From contig JAAVDD010000034.1 of the NCBI GenBank assembly GCA_014801985.1, positions 9,212-73,211 on the forward strand: a stretch of 64,000 nt of DNA. Reading direction: 5' to 3'. The notes under the pieces were generated by a model. That model worked only from the letters and a program-made list of their open reading frames with translations, did not search any database and had not been told where the DNA came from. The stretch comes from Bacteroides sp. GTDB taxonomy: Bacteria; Bacteroidota; Bacteroidia; Bacteroidales; Muribaculaceae. The position numbers and the translations under genes are program-made. Positions 18,213 to 25,455 of this stretch are shown piece by piece; position 1 is the first letter of the stretch; each line of letters begins with the position of its first letter.

Positions 18213-18719
18213 TTATATCTTTTCCAGCAGATCAGGATGGATGAAGGGAAGCATTATGAGGCAGATACCTTCGATTTTCACAATTACGTGGCGATCTTTC
18301 TTTACTCTGGTTACTGTTCCCTGGTATCCGGCAAAGGGACCGCCTGTGACGCGGACTTGTTGGCCTTCTTTGAAATCCTTTTTTGTGAAGATTTCGCAGC
18401 GGGTGGTGTCTTCGGCTGTGAGGAGGCGTAGGAGCCGGATGGATTCTTCGCTGATTTCCTGAATACGGCTGTCGGTGGGATACCGGTAGATCCAAAATGG
18501 AACGGAGAGTTCGGGATGAAGACGGCCGTTATGTTCGAGTTGGAGGGCGTTTTCTTCGGTGGTCCGGATGAAGAGGACACGTGGGATGACGGCTCTGGTG
18601 CGGCGTTGCCCGGATTCGAGACGGACTTCGCGAGTTGGGAACAGGAGATCTTCAACGAGAGGCCGGAGCTGTTGTTCGGCTCGGAAGTCTTGGTGGGTCT
18701 TAATGGCGTACCAGGGCAT
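18213..18719 (-). CDS. UpxY-family NusG-like transcription antiterminator
   Basis: I start at MPWYAIKTHQDFRAEQQL (ATG 18717-18719), the usual beginning of an NGN domain; the frame is open 17 codons further upstream. The 168-aa protein has a NusG N-terminal domain (PWYAIKTH...PRVLFIRTTEEN...PFWIYR) and a C-terminal KOW domain (FKEGQQVRVTGGPFAGYQGTVTRVKKDRHVIVKIEG). UpxY proteins act on RNA polymerase at their own locus leader to let it read the long operon. It is the first large gene behind the invertible promoter. It is cotranscribed with the 17509-18204 gene. Confidence 0.88.
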   Translation of the reverse strand: MPWYAIKTHQDFRAEQQLRPLVEDLLFPTREVRLESGQRRTRAVIPRVLFIRTTEENALQLEHNGRLHPELSVPFWIYRYPTDSRIQEISEESIRLLRLLTAEDTTRCEIFTKKDFKEGQQVRVTGGPFAGYQGTVTRVKKDRHVIVKIEGICLIMLPFIHPDLLEKI

Positions 18720-18809
18720 TCGGACTGCTCTGTTAAGGATGGCGAAGTGAAGGCTCGCGCGCTTAACCACACTTGGGATGACTGGATTCCTTCTTTTCTG
18801 ATTTTTTAG

Positions 18810-18944
18810 TTAATCGATAATGTTTACATCGGGATATAGTTTCTCCTCCTGCATGGCATGGAAAAGGGGGCAATGCAGCGAGTTGTCAACCGGTCCGTAT
18901 GCGTTATCGTTTCGGATCTCAGGGAGTAGCCTATCCAGGAGCAT
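18810..18944 (-). CDS. Possible 44-aa leader ORF upstream of upxY
   Basis: An ATG at 18942-18944 opens a 45-codon frame ending in TAA at 18810-18812. The product begins MLLDRLLPEIRNDNAYG and ends EKLYPDVNIID. It has a protein-like composition and lies in the approximately 300-base leader between the invertible promoter and upxY. No clear ribosome-binding site is visible. It may be a leader peptide, a small conserved capsule-locus protein, or a remnant of a larger gene. Confidence 0.35.
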   Translation of the reverse strand: MLLDRLLPEIRNDNAYGPVDNSLHCPLFHAMQEEKLYPDVNIID

Positions 18945-18997
18945 TCCAAGTGGTTGCGGCCTGTCAATCAGTGGAATGGATGATATTTAACATCACG

Positions 18998-19020
18998 TCT
19001 CTTGTTAAGAGATTGACAAG
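18998..19020 (+). repeat. Left inverted repeat of the invertible cassette
   Basis: The site begins TCTCTTGTTAAGAGATTG and is the exact reverse complement of 19177-19199. Its core TCTCTTGTTAAGAGA is itself palindromic, as expected for a recombinase crossover site. Confidence 0.9.
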
Positions 19021-19057
19021 GTCATAGAATCTCCTGAAAATCAAATAAAAATGCACT

Positions 19058-19109
19058 AAAAGAAAAGGGCATTAGAATGAAAAATCGCTTATTTTCATTC
19101 TAATGCCCT
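19058..19109 (-). terminator. Terminator inside the invertible cassette, facing the capsule genes
   Basis: An 18-bp perfect stem (19066-19083 with 19092-19109; one arm begins GGGCATTAGAATGAAAA) with an 8-base loop is followed on the minus strand by TTTTCTTTT. In the drawn orientation it stops leftward transcription, including any read-through from ribD, before upxY. On inversion it would face right. Confidence 0.75.
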
Positions 19110-19140
19110 AAAATTTAGGGAAAATTAAGAGCCTTAAATA

Positions 19141-19170
19141 TTTATAATTCAGAAATTTTTAGTAAATTTG
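19141..19170 (+). promoter_or_regulatory. Phase-variable promoter, currently pointing right
   Basis: The -7 box TAAATTTG (19163-19170) matches TAnnTTTG perfectly, with TTTA (19141-19144) at the -33 position. I found no -7 match on the other strand of the cassette, which indicates a single, flippable promoter. Confidence 0.65.
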
Positions 19171-19175
19171 CATTG

Positions 19176-19213
19176 ACTTGTCAATCTCTTAACAAGAGAT
19201 TGACAAGTTTTTT
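19176..19213 (+). terminator. Rho-independent terminator overlapping the right inverted repeat
   Basis: ACTTGTCAATCTCTT, loop AAC, and its exact complement (19194-19208) are followed by TTTTT. The 15-bp stem includes the right recombination site. It would stop transcripts from the OFF-oriented promoter after about 30 bases and prevent antisense transcription of ribD. Confidence 0.7.
19177..19199 (-). repeat. Right inverted repeat of the invertible cassette
   Basis: The site begins CTTGTCAATCTCTTAACA on the plus strand and is the exact reverse complement of 18998-19020. The flanking bases on each side do not match, so the repeat is exactly 23 bp. Confidence 0.9.
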
Positions 19214-19286
19214 GTAGATGAAGGCTCCGAGCCATAGGGATTTTGGGGCTTTATTGGCGCACTTGCGCCTTACACTATATAGGAAA

Positions 19287-20279
19287 CTATAAATGACAGG
19301 GGAGAGAGGGGGCGGGGAGGCCCGTGCCTAATTCTATTGGGGCAATCTCGACGCGGATGGCATCAAAGAGGTTGAGATCGAGGAATCGGCGGAGGGTTTC
19401 AGGACCTCCTTCTACGAGAAGGGAGGTGATGCCGTGGTGTTCGTAGAGTTCATGCATGGAAGTTTCCAGTGGCTTGGAAGGATCAAGGAGAATTAGTTTT
19501 TCGTTAGACAGGAGCACGGGAGAGCGAGAGCCATCTTCATTAGACATAGCTACAGGAGCACAGGAGGGATTTTCCTGTTTTTTTAATCGAGGAGAGTTGA
19601 AGGTTACGGGGCGCGGCGAGTTGCCGGGCCAGTGACGTGTGGTGAGGGTAGGATTATCTATGAGGATGGTGTTGACACCGACAAGAATGGCATCGGAGAG
19701 GGCACGATGGGCGTGCATAAGGGCACCGGTGATTGGACCGGAGAATTGGACGGGAGCAGGAGGAAGAGATGCCATGTAACCGTCAGCACTCTGTGCCCAT
19801 TTAAGGAGTATGTAGGGGCGATGATGGGTATGGGCGGTGATGAAACGGCGATTGAGCCAGTCACATTCTTCTTGCATGAATCCTTCGATAACTTCTATTC
19901 CGGCTTCACGAAGCATCTTGATGCCTCGTCCAGCAACGAGGGGGAAAGGATCGGGAGATCCGACTACGACCCGGCGTATCTTTTTCTGAATGAGAAGTAG
20001 GGAGCAGGGGGGAGTCTTTCCGTAGTGGGAACAGGGTTCAAGGGTGACGTAGATAGTGGATTCAGGTATTAGGTGAGCGTCAGCTTCCGAAACGGAGTTG
20101 ACTGCATTCACTTCAGCGTGGGGGCCACCGTAGCGGCGATGCCATCCTTGTCCGATGATGCGTCCATCGGGGGCTACAATCACTGCCCCTACCATCGGGT
20201 TAGGGGAGACGAAGCCTGCGCCGTAGGCTGCAAGTTGCAGGGCGCGCTCCATATAGCGTTTATCGGGAGTGTATTTCAT
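19287..20279 (-). CDS. ribD: Bifunctional riboflavin deaminase/reductase RibD
   Basis: I start at the ATG at 20277-20279 (MKYTPDKRYMERALQLA); a TTG two codons upstream also opens the frame. About 330 aa. Residues 1-145 form the cytidine-deaminase-like zinc domain with HAEVNAV and the cysteines in PCSHYGKTPPCS; residues 150-330 form the reductase domain (RPYILLKWAQSADGYMA, DAILVGVNTILIDNPTLTTR, LLVEGGPETL). It catalyses steps 2 and 3 of riboflavin synthesis. It reads leftward into the capsule region, separated from it by the invertible cassette. Confidence 0.93.
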   Translation of the reverse strand: MKYTPDKRYMERALQLAAYGAGFVSPNPMVGAVIVAPDGRIIGQGWHRRYGGPHAEVNAVNSVSEADAHLIPESTIYVTLEPCSHYGKTPPCSLLLIQKKIRRVVVGSPDPFPLVAGRGIKMLREAGIEVIEGFMQEECDWLNRRFITAHTHHRPYILLKWAQSADGYMASLPPAPVQFSGPITGALMHAHRALSDAILVGVNTILIDNPTLTTRHWPGNSPRPVTFNSPRLKKQENPSCAPVAMSNEDGSRSPVLLSNEKLILLDPSKPLETSMHELYEHHGITSLLVEGGPETLRRFLDLNLFDAIRVEIAPIELGTGLPAPSLPCHL

Positions 20280-20298
20280 TGTCAATGGGGTTATAATT

Positions 20299-20359
20299 GG
20301 TTATGGGGTTATGTGTTGGTTATGGGGTTATGGTGATTATATGAGTTAACCCCATAACC
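20299..20359. repeat. Three copies of GGTTATGGGGTT between ribD and the DUF4421 gene
   Basis: GGTTATGGGGTT occurs at 20299-20310 and 20318-20329, with an inverted copy at 20348-20359. The second and third can form a 13-bp stem with a 16-base loop. The pairing could act as a 3'-end hairpin for the DUF4421 gene (stop at 20384, minus strand), but there is no T-tract. Confidence 0.55.
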
Positions 20360-20383
20360 CTCAAACTAACCCTAATACTGCGC

Positions 20384-21679
20384 TTAAAAGCGATAACCGA
20401 TGGAGAGCTGTCCGTTCTCTACTGATGAGAACATCGAATTCTTTCCGGAAATATAAAGGCTGCCGTAGAATTTCGCCACCGCACAGATGAAGAAATCCTT
20501 AAGGTTATAGGTCAGTGATCCCATACCTCGCGCATTGATTGCCAGTGATTTGGCGCTTCCTGTATAATTGTTGGCGTATGTGCTGGTCATTCCGATTCCG
20601 GGTAGGGCCGAGATATTGAAGAGTAATTTAGGAGTAATCACCCAGTTGAAGCTGTAACCTCCGATGAGATAATAGCTGCGGTAATGGAATCGGTATTTTT
20701 CGGGCGAGACGGTGAGATATGGCTTCAACTCTTCGGGAAGAAGATTGAAGTCCATGGTGACATCAATGTTGTTATATCCGATTCCGATCACGGCCGATCC
20801 GGCACTTCTTTTCTGAATCTTTGAGAAGTTGTAGGATGCTCCCATCGAAAATTTACGGTTATTGAAGAAATAATATCCGTAAGCCTCGATATTCTTTAGA
20901 CGTACTCCATCAAAATGTTCCTTGATAAGATGTCCGTTATTGTAATCGCCGAAGGTTCGGATATACGTTCCTCCGGTATTAGTCCAGACATGACCCTCGA
21001 TATTGAATCTCGCACAATTGAAGGTATATTCAAATTTCTGATGATTAGAGGGGGATTTCCCGATCATCTTGTTGATATCAACAGAATATCCCAGGCTGAC
21101 AGCCATATATTGGATATAGGCACCGATATTGCTGTATGGGTCGCTCATCATTCGGATCGGAATCTTCTTGCCGGGGTTGAAATAATATGAGTCCACCCAG
21201 TTGTCAGAAAGGAGTCGTATTTTCCAGCGTCGACCTGTGCCGACAACGTATGTCGTGTCGTAAGAATTGAATGTCTTATCTGCCCAGCGATAGACTTTCA
21301 TACAGAAATTCAGAAATTTAGGATATTGCACGGTGGTGTCGGCCGTGTTTAGACGACCGTGGCGCATTAGATGCCACCAATTTCGGTTGGTGTCGTTGAC
21401 TTCCGGACGGCGGTATGAGGGGAGGGCTGTGGGGTCATCGTCATAATCAAGATAATGAGAGGACGGGAGGAGTTCGGGATCGTCATCAATCTGGCCTGCC
21501 GGGTCGTCGGGTGAAAACTCAAGCATAGATGCACGGACTTTACCCTCTCTAAGATGCGACGTGATAGAGGGATTGTTCAGAGGGTCAGGTGATGTGGTGG
21601 GGGAAGCAAAAAGACTCCTGCAAGAAAGCAGGAGGAGTATCAAGAGGATATGTCGGTGGAACAGGATCCTTCGGGACAT
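20384..21679 (-). CDS. DUF4421-family outer-membrane protein
   Basis: This 431-aa protein starts with a signal peptide (HRHILLILLLLSCRSLFA). A Pro/Asp-rich linker follows, then a long beta-strand-rich C-terminus ending in an aromatic residue (GQLSIGYRF), as in outer-membrane beta-barrels. Motifs such as RRWKIRLLSDNWVDSYYF and YIRTFGDYNNG match my recollection of DUF4421 proteins of Bacteroidetes. Function is unknown. An 18-bp tandem repeat lies upstream. Confidence 0.75.
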   Translation of the reverse strand: MSRRILFHRHILLILLLLSCRSLFASPTTSPDPLNNPSITSHLREGKVRASMLEFSPDDPAGQIDDDPELLPSSHYLDYDDDPTALPSYRRPEVNDTNRNWWHLMRHGRLNTADTTVQYPKFLNFCMKVYRWADKTFNSYDTTYVVGTGRRWKIRLLSDNWVDSYYFNPGKKIPIRMMSDPYSNIGAYIQYMAVSLGYSVDINKMIGKSPSNHQKFEYTFNCARFNIEGHVWTNTGGTYIRTFGDYNNGHLIKEHFDGVRLKNIEAYGYYFFNNRKFSMGASYNFSKIQKRSAGSAVIGIGYNNIDVTMDFNLLPEELKPYLTVSPEKYRFHYRSYYLIGGYSFNWVITPKLLFNISALPGIGMTSTYANNYTGSAKSLAINARGMGSLTYNLKDFFICAVAKFYGSLYISGKNSMFSSVENGQLSIGYRF

Positions 21680-21747
21680 AGATTTTTATTCATTTATGAC
21701 CGGGATGATCTTCCGGTCGGGTATAGAAGTTATAATTATAACTCTAA

Positions 21748-21783
21748 TATATGGAATTTGGTTTATATATGGAATTTGTTTTA
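21748..21783. repeat. 18-bp tandem repeat upstream of the DUF4421 gene
   Basis: Two adjacent copies of TATATGGAATTTGGTTTA (21748-21765 and 21766-21783) differ at one base. They lie about 70-105 bases upstream of the start codon and could be a regulator-binding site. Confidence 0.55.
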
Positions 21784-21849
21784 TCTTTCAGCAGATTGAA
21801 CTCTTATATGGGATAACTATTGGCTAATTTTTCAAACTTACTTAAGAAT

Positions 21850-22902
21850 TTATTTTATTCCCCTTGCATCAAGTGCCTGTTGATAACGTCGGGCATTGGC
21901 CTGATGATCAGCATACGAGGAGGCGAAATTATGGCGTCCGGAGAAATCTTCTTTTGCACACATGAATATATAATCATTCGGCTCACTCTTTAGTATCAGA
22001 TCCACGGTTGTGGCAGAGGTGGTACGAATCGGACCGGGAGGTAAGCCGGCATAGCGGTAGGTGTTGTAAGGAGAATCGACTTTCAGGTGTTCTCCTCGCA
22101 CCCGTCGGATGGTAAAATCTCCATTGGCGAAGCGCACTGTCGGATCCGCCTGCAGCCGCATACCCTTGTTCAGACGGTTGATATAGAGGCGCCCTATGGC
22201 ACCCTTTTCCTCTTTGGCATTCGTTTCCTCATCCACAATAGAACAGACAGTCATCACCTGAGCCGGAGAAAGACCCAATGAATCAGCCTCGGCACGCCGG
22301 GAGGAGTTCCATAAAGAGAGGTAATTTGCACCGATTTTTTTCACCACATCCTGCGGAGAGGCAGTCCAGTAGAGTTCGTATGAATCATCCACGAAGAGCG
22401 CAAGAGCCTGATCCGGTGAGAGACCGTAGGGCTTCAGCGTTTCAGGATCGGCCAAAAGGGAGCGGAGTGAATCGGCAGGGAAATCAAGGCGCGCTGCAAT
22501 ACGAGATGTGAGAAGATCAAGCGAACGGAAGCCATTCACCGTGATCCTGACAGGAGTCTGCGCACCATGCGTGATGCGTCGGGCCACTGAAATAGGGTTC
22601 ACTCCTGCAGGGATAAGATAGGAACCATAGCGGCTGGAAGGCTTACCTGAAGGGAAACGGGATAATGTCAATACTCGCCCGGCGAATTTCTCTCCGTAAT
22701 ATTTTGAAAGTGAATCACGAAGCATCTCTCTATCGGCATTCTTGGGAATCCGGATAAGCGCCTCGTGCTGAGTGCGGCTCATGACAAAAGGGTAGAGCCA
22801 AACGAGGAGAAGAATAATTACAACGGCAAGCCCCGAAAGGAGATATATCTTCCTTCCGGGGACTGCGGATATGTTTCTTTTTTTCAGATTCAGATCAGTC
22901 AT
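21850..22902 (-). CDS. mltG: Endolytic murein transglycosylase MltG
   Basis: This 350-aa protein has one N-terminal membrane segment (IYLLSGLAVVIILLLVWLYPFVM) followed by the YceG/MltG domain. The catalytic region reads MTVCSIVDEETNAKEEKG, containing the conserved glutamate, followed by GRLYINRLNKGMRLQADPTV and the PYNTYRYAGLPPGPI motif. It cleaves nascent peptidoglycan strands at the inner membrane. Its start directly follows the raiA stop, so the two are in one operon. Confidence 0.93.
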   Translation of the reverse strand: MTDLNLKKRNISAVPGRKIYLLSGLAVVIILLLVWLYPFVMSRTQHEALIRIPKNADREMLRDSLSKYYGEKFAGRVLTLSRFPSGKPSSRYGSYLIPAGVNPISVARRITHGAQTPVRITVNGFRSLDLLTSRIAARLDFPADSLRSLLADPETLKPYGLSPDQALALFVDDSYELYWTASPQDVVKKIGANYLSLWNSSRRAEADSLGLSPAQVMTVCSIVDEETNAKEEKGAIGRLYINRLNKGMRLQADPTVRFANGDFTIRRVRGEHLKVDSPYNTYRYAGLPPGPIRTTSATTVDLILKSEPNDYIFMCAKEDFSGRHNFASSYADHQANARRYQQALDARGIK

Positions 22903-23196
22903 TTATTTTTTAGCTTTCTCCTTTTCGAGCTGTTTTTCGAGAGCGTCGAGAGCAAGGTCGATAGCCTCCTCGAAAGAATCGGCTGTCTTGGAAGCGAAGA
23001 GGTCGGGAGCACCTGGTAGAGAGAGTTTGATGCCGGCCTCCTTGTTCATAGCAGCTTCCGGCTTCACGAGAGTGAGATTTACCTCAGCGTCAGCGATGTT
23101 CTCGTAGCGGCGCACGAGTTTGTCGATTTTTTTATTGATGAAGGCGACGAGTTTTTCGGAGATGTCGAAATGAATTGCTTTGATAGTAGCTTCCAT
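22903..23196 (-). CDS. raiA: Ribosome hibernation factor (HPF/RaiA family)
   Basis: This 97-aa short-form protein (MEATIKAIHFDISEKLVAFINKKIDKL...) has the beta-alpha-beta layout of sigma54-modulation/HPF proteins and a Lys/Glu-rich tail. It binds the 30S decoding region in stationary phase. On the minus strand a -7 box TATATTTG (plus-strand 23255-23262) lies 59 bases upstream. The order rpsU - xer - hpf is conserved in Bacteroidetes. Confidence 0.9.
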   Translation of the reverse strand: MEATIKAIHFDISEKLVAFINKKIDKLVRRYENIADAEVNLTLVKPEAAMNKEAGIKLSLPGAPDLFASKTADSFEEAIDLALDALEKQLEKEKAKK

Positions 23197-23333
23197 AATC
23201 GTGGGTTTTAGAGGTTATTTTACTAAACGGGAGAGACGATTGGAGGAGTTGATACAAATATAACAAAAAAATATGGAATATGGATAAGCGGGGAGCAATT
23301 TTTTCCTAATGCGATATGGTCTCCGAATGCTGA

Positions 23334-24248
23334 CTACGTATCCTCTCTTGCTCGCGGATGTGCCTGCCGGTAATTGCGGCGCAGCTGTTCGAAAGTGAGA
23401 TGGGTGTAGATTTCAGTAGTTGTAAGTGAGGCATGCCCCAACATCTCCTTCACCGTATCAAGATTCGCTCCATGATTGAGCATTGATGTGGCGAAAGTGT
23501 GGCGCAGCACGTGAGGCGACTTCGCAGCAGCCGAAGTTTCACCAAGCCGCTCCTTCACGATGCGGTATAGCTGCATCTTGCTCATAGGTCCTGCTCCACC
23601 ATTGGCAGCCGGAAGAAGAGGGGCAGGGGAGGGTAGTCCCGGCATTACATGGTCTCTTAAGCGCTGCCAGGCTGCAATCTCATCGAGCAATTGCTGGGGG
23701 AGAGGTATGATGCGCTGCTTATTACGCTTTCCCGTCACCTTCGCCTCACGCGAGGAGAATGAAATATCACAATCGCGAAGTCCAAGAAGTTCGGCCTGAC
23801 GAATGCCTGTGGAATAAAGGATTGAGATTATCAGACGGTCGCGGATATCTTTCCATGATTCCTCTTTCTCACTTCCCTCTCCCGATTTGATGGGCGCAAG
23901 CAGTTTTTCCATTTCCGCCTCCCTTACAAATTCCGGAAGATGCTTCCCCTTTTTAGCAAGGGTCACATCCGAAGCCGGATTTGCGGCCACAACACCCTGC
24001 TTGAGTAGCCAGCGATAGAAGGATCGAAGGCTCTGGGTCTTTCTGCGGAGCGTTGCAGGAGAATCCTCTCTTGCCAAGGAGCCGATCCAAGCGCGGATAT
24101 CCGACATGGTGACAGATACCGGATCGAATGAGGCAGGATTTCCGGATGTAATCCAGGATTTAAACTGGGATATATCGTGGATGTAAGCCTCCACCGTGTG
24201 AGGGCTTCGGTTGAGTTCGTTGGAAAGATAGGAGATGAATTTTTCCAT
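23334..24248 (-). CDS. xerC: Tyrosine recombinase XerC/XerD type
   Basis: I start at MEKFISYLSNELNRSPHTV (ATG 24246-24248); the 32 upstream codons are not family-like and contain a run of Arg/Pro. The 304-aa protein has the SAM-like N-terminal domain and the catalytic residues R (GIRQAELLGL), H-x-x-R (HVLRHTFATSML), H (LGHASL) and Tyr (TTTEIYTHL). Its place between rpsU and hpf is the usual one for the chromosomal dimer-resolution recombinase in Bacteroidetes. There is no specific evidence that it works on the nearby invertible cassette. Confidence 0.88.
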   Translation of the reverse strand: MEKFISYLSNELNRSPHTVEAYIHDISQFKSWITSGNPASFDPVSVTMSDIRAWIGSLAREDSPATLRRKTQSLRSFYRWLLKQGVVAANPASDVTLAKKGKHLPEFVREAEMEKLLAPIKSGEGSEKEESWKDIRDRLIISILYSTGIRQAELLGLRDCDISFSSREAKVTGKRNKQRIIPLPQQLLDEIAAWQRLRDHVMPGLPSPAPLLPAANGGAGPMSKMQLYRIVKERLGETSAAAKSPHVLRHTFATSMLNHGANLDTVKEMLGHASLTTTEIYTHLTFEQLRRNYRQAHPRAREDT

Positions 24249-24343
24249 AAGCTTTTTTCGGGAAGGCCGATCCGGTAACAGCTTCGCTCTATCGGGAGCT
24301 GACCGGGGATTTTTGCGACCAACTGAAGTGAGATATAAATGCA

Positions 24344-24373
24344 ATCCGGCGCCGGAGAAGTCCGGCGCCGGAT
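24344..24373 (-). terminator. GC-rich hairpin after rpsU
   Basis: A perfect stem (core CCGGCGCCGGA/TCCGGCGCCGG, extended by two A-T pairs) with loop GAAG lies 27 bases past the rpsU stop. The following T-tract is weak (ATTGCATTTATATC), so it probably reduces rather than abolishes read-through into xer. Confidence 0.6.
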
Positions 24374-24399
24374 AATTATATTTTCCGATGAAAAGAGGC

Positions 24400-24591
24400 T
24401 TACTGCTCTGCCTGACGAAGCTGCTGAACGTAAATGGCCTTGATCATCTTCTTACGGTTGGTCACAGAGGGCTTCTCGAAAGCCTGACGGCTGCGGAGCT
24501 CTTTTACGATGCCGGTTCTTTCGAATTTACGTTTGAATTTCTTGAGCGCTTTCTCGATGTTTTCGCCTTCTTTTACTGGTACGATAATCAT
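24400..24591 (-). CDS. rpsU: 30S ribosomal protein S21
   Basis: This 63-aa basic protein begins MIIVPVKEGENIEKALKKFK and contains KFERTGIVKELRSRQAFEKPS, the S21 signature. It is a late-assembly small-subunit protein near the mRNA exit/anti-SD region. A strong promoter lies at 24726-24756. Confidence 0.97.
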   Translation of the reverse strand: MIIVPVKEGENIEKALKKFKRKFERTGIVKELRSRQAFEKPSVTNRKKMIKAIYVQQLRQAEQ

Positions 24592-24725
24592 GTTGAATGT
24601 TATTAATTTTTAAGTTTTTATATTTCGTTTTTTGCTTTTGAAGCAGATCCGGAGAATGGTGTGAGATTGGCCGGAAGAGCTTCCAAGACACGACACGCGG
24701 AGGCGCGAGCGCGTCTATTCGGCTG

Positions 24726-24756
24726 CAAAATTATATAATCTTCTGATTCTGACAAA
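24726..24756 (-). promoter_or_regulatory. Promoter of rpsU
   Basis: On the minus strand TTTG (24753-24756), 19 bases, then TAATTTTG (24726-24733). It predicts a leader of about 125 bases before rpsU that contains a GC-rich palindrome (GCGCGAGCGCG region around 24700). Confidence 0.7.
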
Positions 24757-24820
24757 ATATTTTAACAAAAATCAGCTTAAAAAATCAATAAAAAATTCAA
24801 ACGCATCCTCGGCAGGGGTG

Positions 24821-25372
24821 TTAATCGCCGTATTCGCGGTATCTTTCCGCCTCTTCGCCCTCGGTGTACCACTTGGAGTACATCAGATAATTACGGGCGA
24901 TCTTTTGGTTCATCTCCTTTGCCTTCTCCGGTTCCACCATCTTTATGAACTTCGCCGGGGATCCTGCCCACATCTCGTGAGGGCCGATCTTTGTTCGGCT
25001 CAGCACCACCGAACCGGCAGCTACAAGCGCACCTTCTCCGACTTCGGCATCATCCATCACGACAGCACCCATTCCAATCAGGGCATAATCGCGTATCTTA
25101 GCCCCGTGAATCACGACGTTGTGTCCGATGCTCACATGGTCGCCGATTTCGATGGTGGATTTCTGGTATAGAGTGTGGAGCACGCTGCCATCCTGAATAT
25201 TCACTCCATTACCGATGCGAATTGAATTGACATCGCCGCGCAGGACAGTGCCGAACCATACGGAACACTCGTCGCCCATCACTACATCGCCTATAATGGC
25301 GGCATTGTCGGCAAGGAAACAATCCTTGCCTATCTTCGGGGTAAAACCGCGTACACTTCTTATAATAGCCAT
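24821..25372 (-). CDS. Gamma-carbonic-anhydrase-like left-handed beta-helix protein
   Basis: This 183-aa hexapeptide-repeat protein (IGKDCFLADNAAIIGDVVMGDECSVWFGTVLRGDVNSIRIGNGVNIQDG) has His residues in the metal positions (LHTLYQ, SIGHNVVIHGA). It matches the YrdA/PaaY branch of the gamma-CA superfamily. Such proteins bind zinc; carbonic-anhydrase activity is proven for few of them. It lies downstream of the aminopeptidase P gene on the same strand. Confidence 0.88.
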   Translation of the reverse strand: MAIIRSVRGFTPKIGKDCFLADNAAIIGDVVMGDECSVWFGTVLRGDVNSIRIGNGVNIQDGSVLHTLYQKSTIEIGDHVSIGHNVVIHGAKIRDYALIGMGAVVMDDAEVGEGALVAAGSVVLSRTKIGPHEMWAGSPAKFIKMVEPEKAKEMNQKIARNYLMYSKWYTEGEEAERYREYGD

Positions 25373-25455
25373 TATTAATTAAACTATTGAAATAATTTGA
25401 ATAATCGGGATTATTTGAATTAATGGATTAATCTAAATAATTGGACTAATCAAGG

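Larger units (their letters stand above)
18998..19199. promoter_or_regulatory. Invertible promoter cassette of the capsule locus (drawn OFF)
   Basis: Perfect 23-bp inverted repeats at 18998-19020 and 19177-19199 bracket 156 bases. Inside are a plus-strand promoter (19141-19170) and a strong hairpin terminator facing left (19058-19109). The cassette sits immediately upstream of upxY, exactly as in the phase-variable capsule loci of Bacteroides fragilis, where a site-specific recombinase flips the promoter. In the present orientation the promoter points away from upxY. After inversion its -7 box would fall at about 19027-19034 reading left, with a leader of about 300 bases before upxY. Confidence 0.88.

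Noticed and set aside
23334..24248. Xer recombinase as the capsule-switch invertase
   Set aside because: Its position between rpsU and hpf is the conserved place of the housekeeping dimer-resolution recombinase; nothing links it to the 23-bp repeats. The invertase is probably encoded elsewhere.
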